From: Sporolactobacillus laevolacticus DSM 442
GTDB taxonomy: Bacteria > Bacillota > Bacilli > Bacillales > Sporolactobacillaceae
DNA: 64,000 nt
Direction: 5' to 3'
Assembly: GCF_000497245.1 (NCBI RefSeq)
Contig: NZ_AWTC01000002.1
Span: 124,001-188,000, forward strand
The notes beneath the pieces are model-generated. The model saw only the letters and a program-made list of their open reading frames with translations. It did not search any database and was not told where the DNA came from. The translations under genes and the position numbers were made by a program. Below are positions 40,475-49,220 of the stretch, one piece after another (positions within the stretch are counted from its first letter, which is position 1; each line of letters starts with the position of its first letter).

Positions 40475-41398
40475 TTATGAAGCAGTTTCAATCATTTTTC
40501 CATGGAGCAGCATGTCCGGGTGCAAGATACTGCTGAAGTCTCCGGATGAACTCAGTGAATGATCAACAAATGCGACAAGCGATTTCGTGCATTCAATCCG
40601 CTTGCCCTCATACTTAATAAGCACTTGGTCGGGGCGAACCGCTAGGGTCATTCGGCTTGTTCCGTCAACGGCACGATATGGGACCCAGGCGACACGGTTT
40701 TTCCAGTCACCGGTGAGGTTCTCTAAATCAAGTGATCCAGCCGGGGCTTTTTCTGCCTGGAAAAACACTTCCGGCACATTTTCCTGACATACCTCTTTGC
40801 TGAGAAACATGACCGGTGCCTGAGTCAGCGGATCAGAGAGTTTATTACCGCTGTCAATCATTGCTTTTGCTTCAATGGTTATATCAGAAAATCGAACAAT
40901 AACATCAGCGATAGTTGAACTTTGCCATTTCCGCGTAACTGTCTGATCCAGCCGTTTTTTTGAAAAAAACCAGAGCATCGGAAAGCCGATGATAACCGTC
41001 ATCCAGCTGATTGGATCACCGTAATTCATTGTGTTTAAAAAGCGGTTGCTCGCATAAAATGAACCGTCCTGAAAGAAATAGTGAACAGCGAACAATCCTC
41101 CGCCGATTGCAAAAGCAGTGAAATAAAAAGCAGCCAGATTTTGCAAAAAAACAGTGATCCTATGAAAACCAAAAGTGACGAAAATAATAATAACAGAGTA
41201 GATCAATTTCCCGATCGGATGATCCACAAGGAAGGCTGCAGGTGTGAAAAGAATGAGTACCACCGCAGAAGCAATCAATGCACCTGACCACAGATGGATC
41301 CAGCTGGTTTGGCGTTTAAGCATTAGTGCAGTCAGTTTCAAAAGACATGCGTCAATCAATAGATTAAGTACCCAAACAGCATCCAGATAGACAACCAA
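40475..41398 (-). CDS. spoIIGA: Sporulation sigma-E processing peptidase SpoIIGA
   Basis: 307 residues. Five hydrophobic helices in the first 150 residues anchor it in the septal membrane; the C-terminal half is an aspartic protease with AMIDSGNKLSDP (catalytic Asp near residue 183). It cleaves pro-sigma-E after a signal from SpoIIR. The start is TTG after AAGGTGAG. It forms the spoIIG operon with sigE. Confidence 0.95.
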   Translation of the reverse strand: MVVYLDAVWVLNLLIDACLLKLTALMLKRQTSWIHLWSGALIASAVVLILFTPAAFLVDHPIGKLIYSVIIIFVTFGFHRITVFLQNLAAFYFTAFAIGGGLFAVHYFFQDGSFYASNRFLNTMNYGDPISWMTVIIGFPMLWFFSKKRLDQTVTRKWQSSTIADVIVRFSDITIEAKAMIDSGNKLSDPLTQAPVMFLSKEVCQENVPEVFFQAEKAPAGSLDLENLTGDWKNRVAWVPYRAVDGTSRMTLAVRPDQVLIKYEGKRIECTKSLVAFVDHSLSSSGDFSSILHPDMLLHGKMIETAS

Positions 41399-41427
41399 CG
41401 TCTCACCTTCTTCGCGTGTTTAGGATT

Positions 41428-41504
41428 AGTATACGGGCCATCAGCAGTAAAGTCTGTCATTCTGTGGGCGGAATTTTGCTGTTATTTTGGCTGCTTTTGT
41501 CGCA
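41428..41504 (-). promoter_or_regulatory. spoIIG-type promoter with long spacer and a candidate Spo0A box
   Basis: TATACT (41428-41433) lies 21 bases from ATGACA (41455-41460) on the minus strand, longer than a normal sigma-A spacer. The B. subtilis spoIIG promoter is known to have an unusually long 22-base spacer and to need Spo0A~P. Upstream, TGTCGCA (41498-41504, + strand) differs by one base from the 0A box TGTCGAA. Confidence 0.5.
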
Positions 41505-41590
41505 ACAGTGAGGATAGGAACACTTTGCTTCTCCACACTTTTTGAGGAGACTCGGAGGCATTTCGGGCTAATCTTTTATAGAACATGAGA

Positions 41591-41634
41591 AAATAAAAAA
41601 TCCCGGAAACAGGAGCGTGTCATCCTGTTTCCGG
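41591..41634 (-). terminator. Terminator after ftsZ
   Basis: The twelve-pair stem CCGGAAACAGGA / TCCTGTTTCCGG (41603-41634) has an eight-base loop followed on the minus strand by GATTTTTTATTTT. Together with the spoIIG promoter it accounts for the gap between ftsZ and spoIIGA. Confidence 0.9.
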
Positions 41635-41703
41635 AACTTATTTTCTTGATTCGGATCGTGTAGGGAGAAAATACAGTAGGTGAATCTATTGAAACAAACA
41701 CGG

Positions 41704-42876
41704 TTAATCGTTTTTCCTTCTCCGGTTACGAAGAAAGGTTGGAATATCAAGTGTGTCCTCATCATCAACAATAGTACGCGATCTGCGTGCCGGCTGTTGT
41801 ACCGGGCTAACCGGTTCCTCGCGATGGTGATCGCGTGGTTTCACGCTACTCAGACCTTCAGGATTCTGTCTGCGCCGCGCGAAAAGCTCCTGCTCTACTT
41901 GCGCCGCATCAGCAACCTTTTCTTTTTCCTCAAATCCAGTCGCAATAACGGTCACGACGATTTCATCTTCCAATTCTTCTCTGATTACTGATCCAAAGAT
42001 CATATTGACTTCCTCATCTGCAGCCGTTGCGACGATATCAGCAGCCTCATTCACTTCATACAAGCTAAGATTCGTGCCGCCGGTGATGTTCATAAGCACG
42101 CCTTTTGCCCCATCAATGGATTTCTCAAGCAGTGGGCTTGAGATCGCCTTTTTTGCTGCTTCTGCAGCACGATTTTCTCCTGAGGCAACACCAATCGCCA
42201 TTAATGCAGAGCCGCCTTCGGTCATGATTGTTTTCACATCAGCGAAATCCAAGTTGATCAGGCCGGGAACAGAGATCAGATCCGATATACCTTGGACACC
42301 TTGGCGAAGCACATTGTCAGCTTCCCGGAAGGCATCAAGCATTGGGGTGTTCTTGTCAACAATCTCTAACAGCCGATCATTAGGAATAACGATCAGTGTA
42401 TCCACTTTTTCCTTAAGATTGCCGATTCCGCTTTGCGCCTGCTTAGCGCGTTTTCTACCTTCAAACGTGAAAGGACGTGTAACAACACCAACGGTCAATG
42501 CGCCAACTTCTTTTGCAACCTCAGCAATAACTGGAGCAGCTCCGGTGCCTGTTCCGCCGCCCATTCCGGCAGTCACAAAGACCATGTCGGCTCCTTTCAA
42601 AATTTCCTCTACTTGATCATGGCTTTCTTCCGCCGCTTTTTTCCCAACTTCTGGATTTGCGCCTGCACCTAAACCGCGAGTCAGCTTTTCCCCAAGCTGC
42701 AGCTTAACATCCGCCTTAGAAAGCTTGAGTGCCTGAGCATCCGTATTTGCGCAAATAAATTCCACGCCCTGAATGCCGCTTTCGATCATTCTGTTGACTG
42801 CGTTATTTCCGCCGCCACCAACGCCAATCACTTTGATTTTGGCTAGATGTTCCATCTCCATATCGTGATCATACAT
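41704..42876 (-). CDS. ftsZ: Cell division tubulin homologue FtsZ
   Basis: 390 residues. GTPase that forms the Z ring. GTP-binding [13 protein letters not shown] and the tubulin signature [11 protein letters not shown] (about 104-114) are present, with the T7 loop [12 protein letters not shown] linker of about 60 residues leads to the C-terminal peptide [12 protein letters not shown], which binds FtsA and SepF. SD is GGGAGGAAA. It follows ftsA by 37 bases. Confidence 0.98.
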   Translation of the reverse strand: MYDHDMEMEHLAKIKVIGVGGGGNNAVNRMIESGIQGVEFICANTDAQALKLSKADVKLQLGEKLTRGLGAGANPEVGKKAAEESHDQVEEILKGADMVFVTAGMGGGTGTGAAPVIAEVAKEVGALTVGVVTRPFTFEGRKRAKQAQSGIGNLKEKVDTLIVIPNDRLLEIVDKNTPMLDAFREADNVLRQGVQGISDLISVPGLINLDFADVKTIMTEGGSALMAIGVASGENRAAEAAKKAISSPLLEKSIDGAKGVLMNITGGTNLSLYEVNEAADIVATAADEEVNMIFGSVIREELEDEIVVTVIATGFEEKEKVADAAQVEQELFARRRQNPEGLSSVKPRDHHREEPVSPVQQPARRSRTIVDDEDTLDIPTFLRNRRRKND

Positions 42877-42913
42877 TGTTCATTTCCTCCCATTTAGTCA
42901 TTCCGCCACCCGA

Positions 42914-44200
42914 TCAATCAAAGAACAGATTAAACCAATTTTTCACTTTTGCTGTAACGCCTTCATGAGGTTTCGGGTTCTGTTTAACTTTTTTCTGTTT
43001 ATGCTGTTTCTGTACAGCTTCATAACGTTCATGTTCAGGTGCAATAGCCGCTGCGATCTCCTTGCCCTGTATTTTGACGTTGTGATAGGCAAACTGAATT
43101 AATCCGATGCAAGCTGTATATTTAGGTTCACGTACGCCGATGTAATCCGGCGCCGCAATTCGAACGCTGGAATTTAGATGGTGAGCCGCAAGATCAACCA
43201 CGCCAGGCATTGCAGCAACGCCGCCGGTCAGCACAAATCCTCCGGGAAGGTCATAGACACCGATCCTCTGTAATTCTTCGCGAATAATGTCGAACATCTC
43301 TTCCATGCGCGCCTGAATAATTTCAGCGAGATCTTCCTGATTTAAAGACTGTTTCTGTGCGCTACCAATTTGTGACACTGAGAATGTATCTTCATCAGAT
43401 GCCGCACCGAGATAAGCCACACCATGCTTTACTTTCAGCTGCTCGGCTTCGTCCAATGGTATCCGCTGAATAATCGAAATATCTTTTGTGATATGGTTGC
43501 CCCCAATCGGCAACTCAAATGTGGAGACTAGAGATCCTTGATCGAATACAGCCACGCTTGTGGATCCGCCTCCGATATCTACCAAAGCAACCCCTAGATT
43601 TTTCTCGTCCTCAGACAACGCGACCTCACCTAACGCCAGAGGCTGGAGACAAACGTCTGAGATTGTGAGCCCGGCCCGTTCGACACATCTCAGGAGATTA
43701 TGCAGCAACGTTTTGGAGCCGGTGATCAATGTCCCTTCCATTTCTAGCCGGACACCGATCATTCCTCTTGGATCATGAATTTCATCTACACCATCAACAA
43801 TGAACTGTTCTGGAATAACATCGACAATCTCTCTTTCAGGAGGAATGGACATCACTTGAGCCGCATCAATGACTCTGGCAATATCTTCATTTCCAACTTC
43901 ATGGGTCTCGCCGGATACGGCAACAACGCCGTGGCAACGTCTAAGTTGAATGTGATTGCCGGAAATGCCAACAATCACACTCTTGATATTAATACCGACC
44001 ATGCGTTCTGCCTGTTCAACCGCGCTTCCAATTGAACGGACGGTAGCATCGATATCTACGATCGAGCCTTTTTTGATCCCGTATGAAACCGCTTCTCCAA
44101 CGCCAATGACATTTAGACTATCTCCTGTCATCTCACCGATTACGGTTTTTATACTGGACGTGCCGATGTCCAGGCTGACAAAAACATCCTCACTGTTCAT
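42914..44200 (-). CDS. ftsA: Cell division protein FtsA
   Basis: 428 residues. An actin-like ATPase that anchors FtsZ. DIGTSSIKTVIGE (phosphate 1), ALVDIGGGSTSVAVF (phosphate 2) and VLTGGVAAMPG (adenosine) are visible. The C-terminal amphipathic helix VKNWFNLFF binds membrane. Its ATG overlaps the stop of a 36-codon ORF (ATGA), so translation may be coupled to it. A Gly-rich SD (AAGGGGGTG) lies inside that ORF. Confidence 0.97.
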   Translation of the reverse strand: MNSEDVFVSLDIGTSSIKTVIGEMTGDSLNVIGVGEAVSYGIKKGSIVDIDATVRSIGSAVEQAERMVGINIKSVIVGISGNHIQLRRCHGVVAVSGETHEVGNEDIARVIDAAQVMSIPPEREIVDVIPEQFIVDGVDEIHDPRGMIGVRLEMEGTLITGSKTLLHNLLRCVERAGLTISDVCLQPLALGEVALSEDEKNLGVALVDIGGGSTSVAVFDQGSLVSTFELPIGGNHITKDISIIQRIPLDEAEQLKVKHGVAYLGAASDEDTFSVSQIGSAQKQSLNQEDLAEIIQARMEEMFDIIREELQRIGVYDLPGGFVLTGGVAAMPGVVDLAAHHLNSSVRIAAPDYIGVREPKYTACIGLIQFAYHNVKIQGKEIAAAIAPEHERYEAVQKQHKQKKVKQNPKPHEGVTAKVKNWFNLFFD

Positions 44201-44307
44201 TTTGTGGCACCCCCTTTTTCTTGAGTATCTTCGATGAGTTCTCTAGTCAGGGATGTTTGGATCGAGCGAACGACAATTGAATATTTACCATTCTTTTTAA
44301 GAATCAT
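44197..44307 (-). CDS. Candidate 36-residue ORF coupled to ftsA
   Basis: Not recognised. The frame opens MILKKNGKYSIVVRS and ends EKGGATK, with its TGA overlapping the ftsA ATG by four bases. It is basic at the start and acidic later, with no membrane helix. In B. subtilis sbp and ylxWX stand upstream of ftsA, but this is far shorter and not visibly related. There is no strong SD before its ATG, so it may be a leader peptide, a remnant or chance. Confidence 0.4.
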   Translation of the reverse strand: MILKKNGKYSIVVRSIQTSLTRELIEDTQEKGGATK

Positions 44308-44365
44308 TATTTTCAGCCCAACGCTTTCTCTGTTCCTGTTGATAGAAACACACCCTACTGTTTGT

Positions 44366-44393
44366 ATTCTACAAATTGGAACATTTCCCTTTT
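44366..44393 (-). promoter_or_regulatory. Sigma-H-like promoter upstream of ftsA
   Basis: On the minus strand AAAAGGGAAAT is followed, after about 10-11 bases, by GTAGAAT, fitting the sigma-H pattern RnAGGAwWW / RnnGAAT with one mismatch. B. subtilis ftsAZ has a sigma-H promoter (P2) that raises expression at sporulation. The remainder of the gap (44394-44613) is AT-rich and unassigned. Confidence 0.5.
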
Positions 44394-44613
44394 AAAAGTT
44401 TCATTCATAATAAAAACTGACTTATTTCATAAATACATCGTCACTTTTTCAAAAAAATGAATAGACATAAAGACCTATTCAATAAAAAATATCAAAAAAG
44501 TGCAATGTAATAAAGATATGTAACTAAATAATAGTCTACACCAACTTGAATAACTAGAAAAGATAAAAGTTAATAGATACGACAAAAGAGTGAAGAGAAT
44601 TCCAGCTCAGTCA

Positions 44614-45393
44614 TTATTGACCATCCTGTTGATTTGATTCTTGTCCGGCATCACTCGGAATAAAATAAGTACCAACACTTAAATGAACAGTACCGTGTTT
44701 TCCTTTTGGCAGATTGGCCGCAATTTCGGGATAGAGTTTGATATTTTGGACAAATGTCCGAGTACTAGCAACCACTTTGTTCCCATCGTTCATATACAGT
44801 ATCAGATCGTCTCCACTTCCTGATTTTCCTATGTAGTGGATGTCGGAAATATTATGCGTCATTTGTCTTGAGATGGTGTCAAGACCCTCTGCAACATTTT
44901 TCAAGGCGGCAGACTTCGAGAAACCAAATAGAACAGGCGCATCCACAGGCATCTTGCCTTTCTGAAGTTTGCTTAAGATCGCACCATTTTGCAAAATCGG
45001 ATAATAATTTCCATTTTTCTGGAGATAGGCCTTGCGGTCATACTCTTTAATTTTGATCAGGACTTGATTTGGAAACTTTTTTTCTACGGTCGCTGACTGA
45101 ACCGTTGGGAGACTCTCAATCTTTTTCTCAACTGCCTTCTTCCTTATGTCCCATATATGAGTTTTATTCGAAATACCACTTGTTTTTATGACTTTAACGC
45201 CACTCACAATTTGTTCGCCTTTCACTGTAACTGAGTGTACTTTGCTTAACGGCGATTGAAAATAGACGACCACAAGAATCAGGAGGAAAAAGACGGATGC
45301 ATAAAAAGCAAAGCGGCGATTAGCTTTCTGTTTCCGTTCCTTCTTCAATTGGGGCAGGCGGTCTTCCAGTGCGACAACTTTTTTCCTGTCCAT
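44614..45393 (-). CDS. divIB: Cell division protein DivIB/FtsQ
   Basis: 259 residues. A short basic cytoplasmic tail, one membrane helix (about 33-53), a POTRA domain starting SPLSKVHSVTVKGEQ, then the beta domain to near residue 235. It stabilises the FtsL-DivIC complex at the septum. The ATG follows GAGGAGGAG with ideal spacing; ten upstream codons in frame are excluded. murG and murB, usually between spoVE and divIB, are absent. Confidence 0.93.
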   Translation of the reverse strand: MDRKKVVALEDRLPQLKKERKQKANRRFAFYASVFFLLILVVVYFQSPLSKVHSVTVKGEQIVSGVKVIKTSGISNKTHIWDIRKKAVEKKIESLPTVQSATVEKKFPNQVLIKIKEYDRKAYLQKNGNYYPILQNGAILSKLQKGKMPVDAPVLFGFSKSAALKNVAEGLDTISRQMTHNISDIHYIGKSGSGDDLILYMNDGNKVVASTRTFVQNIKLYPEIAANLPKGKHGTVHLSVGTYFIPSDAGQESNQQDGQ

Positions 45394-45552
45394 TCTGTTC
45401 TCCTCCTCAAACGGTGTGTTCATGACACATGATGTGAATTATCCAAGCAATGACTAAGCCGTAAATTTTAGTTTTGTCGGATCATCTGATCACGACTTCG
45501 CCCTTCAAGAGCTTTTTTCCATAACCGACCCACTCTATTGTATTTTCTTTTC

Positions 45553-45593
45553 CAAAAAACAGCAAACCCTGTTTTCATAAAACAGGGTTTGCT
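45553..45593 (-). terminator. Terminator after spoVE
   Basis: The perfect stem GCAAACCCTGTTTT / AAAACAGGGTTTGC (45562-45592) is followed on the minus strand by TGTTTTTTG. It separates the mra-mur-spoVE transcript from divIB, which must then start from a promoter in 45394-45552; a weak TTTACG with GATAAT 16 bases later is the only candidate I see there. Confidence 0.92.
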
Positions 45594-45627
45594 AAAGTAT
45601 TATGATTACCTCGAGAAATAGCAGTGA

Positions 45628-46722
45628 TCAAGCGTTTTTGCTGACATTAAGCAAAATGCCGATTGACACGAGCATCAACGTTAATGAAGAACCTCCATAG
45701 CTAAGAAATGGCAGCGTGATGCCTGTGACAGGGATCAAGCCGGTCACAACAGCAATATTAATCATAATCTGGATCGCAATCATGCCTGTAATGCCCACAG
45801 CTAGAAGCGTACCGAATAGATCTGGAGCCTTTATTGCAATTAAGATTCCCCGCCATAACAGAAGACAAAAAAGTAGTAAAACCATTGCCGCGCCGATAAA
45901 GCCAAGTTCTTCAGCAACAATAGAAAAAATAAAATCGGTTTGCGGTTCCGGCAAATACTGATATTTTTGCCTGCTTTGACCAAGCCCAAATCCTAGCAAG
46001 CCTCCCGGACCAATCGCAAGCAGTGACTGGATGATTTGAAATCCGCTTCCCTTAGGATCCTGCCAAGGATCAACAAAGGAAGTCAAACGTTTCATTCTGT
46101 ACGGCGCAGATAAAATTAAACCGACAACGCCAAGCACTCCGATAGCCCCCATGATTGCAAAGTGCTTGATTCGCGCACCTGCGATAAAAATCATGATCAA
46201 GCAAGTAAGCACCAGTACCATACCCGTACCTAAATCCGGCTGAAGCATGATCAAGCCGAAAGCAAGCAAAACAGGCATGAAGGAGGGAATGAGCCCTTTT
46301 TTGAAAGACGGCAAATTCGATTGATGCTCCGAAAGGTATTTAGCCAGAAACAAGATGAGTGCCACCTTCATAAATTCAGAAGGCTGAATTGAAAAGGCAC
46401 CGACACCCAGCCAGCTGCTTGCCCCCCCGCGTACGAGTCCAACACCCGGTATTAAAACAAGAGCGAGCAGAACATAACAGCCTGCCAAACCTATTTTCGC
46501 CCAGGATCTCCAAAAATGGTAATCAATTCGCATGACCGCGAACATAAGACCAACACCGACAGCAGCAAACAGCAGCTGCCTTTTCAGAAAGTACAGCGAA
46601 TCGCCGAAACGATTGGCGGCTAAAACCGCGCTTGCGCTATACACCATCATTAGGCCGATCGCGAGCAACACAAATGTGGTCACAAGTAAGAAGAGGTCTG
46701 GTGACTGACGATACTTGCGCAT
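45628..46722 (-). CDS. spoVE: SEDS-family glycosyltransferase SpoVE
   Basis: 364 residues, about ten membrane helices. Motifs MVYSASAV, IQPSEFMKVALI, QPDLGTGMV and the ending TGITLPFLSYGGSSLTLML identify the FtsW/RodA/SpoVE group. Its close resemblance to B. subtilis SpoVE (e.g. GAFSIQPSEFMK, GLGQSRQKYQYLPEPQTDFIF in parts) and position after murD favour the spore cortex enzyme, working with SpoVD. The ATG lies eight bases after GGAG. Confidence 0.93.
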   Translation of the reverse strand: MRKYRQSPDLFLLVTTFVLLAIGLMMVYSASAVLAANRFGDSLYFLKRQLLFAAVGVGLMFAVMRIDYHFWRSWAKIGLAGCYVLLALVLIPGVGLVRGGASSWLGVGAFSIQPSEFMKVALILFLAKYLSEHQSNLPSFKKGLIPSFMPVLLAFGLIMLQPDLGTGMVLVLTCLIMIFIAGARIKHFAIMGAIGVLGVVGLILSAPYRMKRLTSFVDPWQDPKGSGFQIIQSLLAIGPGGLLGFGLGQSRQKYQYLPEPQTDFIFSIVAEELGFIGAAMVLLLFCLLLWRGILIAIKAPDLFGTLLAVGITGMIAIQIMINIAVVTGLIPVTGITLPFLSYGGSSLTLMLVSIGILLNVSKNA

Positions 46723-46787
46723 ATGCAACACTCCGTTCAGATCAGGGACCTGATTCGCCGGAATGAAACGCCAACCGGCCTGTCCCC

Positions 46788-48152
46788 TTATCTAAACTTA
46801 TTCACTTCCGTGATAAAAATGTCACCACGCTGTTCAAAAGATTCATATTGATCCCAGCTTGCACAAGCCGGAGAAAGAAGAATCACATCGCCTGGCTGTG
46901 ACAAAGCGAATGCCTCAGGTACAGCCGCCTCAACGTTTTCAACTTCCTTGATAACCGGGATTCCAGCCTTTTTGCAAGCATCCAGCAGCTTCTTTTGCGT
47001 TTGTCCAAAGAGAAGCACCGCTTTTATCGGAGCCTTTTTCAAATCAGGGATCAATGCATCAAAAGTATTTCCACGATCAAGTCCTCCGGCTAGAAGCACT
47101 ATTTCCTTGCCAGGAAACGCGTGCAACGCTTTTGAAGTCGCAATAATATTCGTTGCTTTCGAATCATTGTACACGGTCCGCCCTTGTACAACATCCACGT
47201 ATTCAAGACGATGGCGGGCTCCTTTGAAAGTACGGAGCACTTGTGCGATGTACTTCACCGGAACACCATACACTCCTGCTGCAGCAACAGCAGCCAACGC
47301 ATTCGACAGGTTATGATCACCCGGCAAGCCCATCTCATCGCACTTCATGATCGGCTCATCTTTAAAATAAATCGTGCCTTCTGATACGTATGCGCCGTTC
47401 TCTACTCTTCCCTTTAAAGAAAATGGAACCTTCTCTGCTTTGCTGCTCTCTGCAATAAAATGGACAACTCTTTCACTGTCAGCATTATAGACAAGCGCAT
47501 CTGATGCCGTCTGATTGGCTGTAATGTGAGCCTTTGCTTCCGCATAATTCTCAACTGTTCCGTGATAATCAAGATGGTGATCAAAAATATTCAGGACAAC
47601 TGCGACATGCGGGTGAAATTGTCTCGTCCCAAGTAATTGGAAACTCGAAAGTTCAGCGACGATCACATTACGCTCCGTAGCTTTCTGCACAACCGATGTT
47701 AGTGCTGTACCGATGTTTCCGGCGACAATCGGTTGATAAGCTGAACCCTTCATCATTTCGCCAATAAGCATCGTCGTAGTCGTTTTTCCATTTGAGCCGG
47801 TGACCCCAATGAATGGTGCTTCGGATAAGCGTCCGGCGATCTCCACTTCAGTCACTACAGGCACATCGAGTTCAAGCGCTTTTTTAATAAGCGGATTCTT
47901 ATATGGAATACCTGGGTTTTTGATCATTAATTTAACACTGCTGTCAATCAAATCAAGCGGGTGCCCGCCGTCCACAACTTTCACGCCGATTGCTGCAAGG
48001 TCCGCCGCATGCGTATTGCTGCTCAAGTCGCGTTGATCGTTAACGGTCACATCCGCGCCCAGACTCATCATCAATTTTGCTGCCGCATAGCCGCTTTTCG
48101 CCAAACCTAGAACAAGCACTTTCTGATTCGCAAAGTCATTCAGCGTTTTCAA
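46788..48152 (-). CDS. murD: UDP-N-acetylmuramoyl-L-alanine:D-glutamate ligase
   Basis: 454 residues. Adds D-Glu to the UDP-MurNAc peptide. N-terminal KVLVLGLAKSGYAAAK, ATP loop GVTGSNGKTTTTML (about 120-133), HHLDYHGT, and C-terminal VLLAGGLDRG are visible. The TTG start overlaps the mraY stop (TTGA) and gives the usual N-terminus; the longer frame to 48242 would read through mraY. Confidence 0.96.
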   Translation of the reverse strand: MKTLNDFANQKVLVLGLAKSGYAAAKLMMSLGADVTVNDQRDLSSNTHAADLAAIGVKVVDGGHPLDLIDSSVKLMIKNPGIPYKNPLIKKALELDVPVVTEVEIAGRLSEAPFIGVTGSNGKTTTTMLIGEMMKGSAYQPIVAGNIGTALTSVVQKATERNVIVAELSSFQLLGTRQFHPHVAVVLNIFDHHLDYHGTVENYAEAKAHITANQTASDALVYNADSERVVHFIAESSKAEKVPFSLKGRVENGAYVSEGTIYFKDEPIMKCDEMGLPGDHNLSNALAAVAAAGVYGVPVKYIAQVLRTFKGARHRLEYVDVVQGRTVYNDSKATNIIATSKALHAFPGKEIVLLAGGLDRGNTFDALIPDLKKAPIKAVLLFGQTQKKLLDACKKAGIPVIKEVENVEAAVPEAFALSQPGDVILLSPACASWDQYESFEQRGDIFITEVNKFR

Positions 48153-49126
48153 ATTACAATCCCTACTTTCAGATAAATTCCAAGAACAGCCAGCGTCAGG
48201 CCAACAAGCCAGAACACAGTAACCACTTTCCATTCCGACCAACCTGACAATTCAAAATGATGATGGATCGGACTCATCTTAAAGACCCGTCGGCCTGTCG
48301 TTTTAAAAGAAATGACTTGAATAATAACAGACAATGTTTCGATTGCAAATACTCCGCCGATAACTGCGAGCAATATCTCTGTATTCGTAAGGATGGCCAT
48401 ACCGGCAAGTGCTCCGCCTATAGCAAGCGAGCCGGTATCGCCCATGAACACACGCGCAGGATGAGCGTTAAAAATCAAAAAGCCGAGCAACGCGCCAAGC
48501 ATGACGGTTGCAAAAACAGCCACACCGAGATTCATGGCAAACCAAGCGATCACCGCATATGCAGCAAAGGCAATCACCGAAAGTCCGGACAGCAACCCAT
48601 CCATTCCATCTGTAAGGTTCGTTGCATTCGGTACACCGATCAAGAGAAAAACCACGAACAATGGATAGAACCAGTGCAGATTAACCATAAAATTTGTACC
48701 TGGGAACGAAAGATAGGTCGAATAATCATAGCGAGTCATGATGATCCAAAAAACAATTGAAATGATCAGCTGGCCCGCAATCTTCTGTTTTGAGGTCAAT
48801 CCCATATTTCGTTTCATAGATATTTTTATAAAATCATCAAGTAGGCCAATAAGGCCAAAACCTAAGGTAACAAAGAGAAGCATGTAGGTGTCCTGCGTGG
48901 TCATATGATACTTCAGCGCCATCACAAGAATGCCTGCAACCAAGCCGATCAGAAAGATCACACCGCCCATTGTCGGTGTTCCCGCTTTTTTCTGGTGACT
49001 TTTTGGTCCTTCCTCACGGATATACTGTCCGAAATGCAGTCTCCGCAAAAGTGGAATGAAAAAAGGCGCAAATACCAGTGTCACAAGAAAAGAAATGGCT
49101 AAGCCAAATAATAAAGTCAATGTCAT
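48149..49126 (-). CDS. mraY: Phospho-N-acetylmuramoyl-pentapeptide transferase
   Basis: 325 residues, ten membrane helices. It makes lipid I from UDP-MurNAc-pentapeptide and undecaprenyl phosphate. Active-site regions: KKAGTPTMGG near the start, GLLDDFIKI with adjacent Asp, NATNLTDGMDGLLSG, and MSPIHHHFE near the end. SD is GAAAGGA. Confidence 0.96.
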   Translation of the reverse strand: MTLTLLFGLAISFLVTLVFAPFFIPLLRRLHFGQYIREEGPKSHQKKAGTPTMGGVIFLIGLVAGILVMALKYHMTTQDTYMLLFVTLGFGLIGLLDDFIKISMKRNMGLTSKQKIAGQLIISIVFWIIMTRYDYSTYLSFPGTNFMVNLHWFYPLFVVFLLIGVPNATNLTDGMDGLLSGLSVIAFAAYAVIAWFAMNLGVAVFATVMLGALLGFLIFNAHPARVFMGDTGSLAIGGALAGMAILTNTEILLAVIGGVFAIETLSVIIQVISFKTTGRRVFKMSPIHHHFELSGWSEWKVVTVFWLVGLTLAVLGIYLKVGIVI

Positions 49127-49220
49127 GAATCCTTTCGCTCCTTTAATTTCAAGGCCTAAAGTTTAACGATACGATTAACTACTAAACTCACATTCAATAT
49201 CATGCTTTATGATTCAAAGA

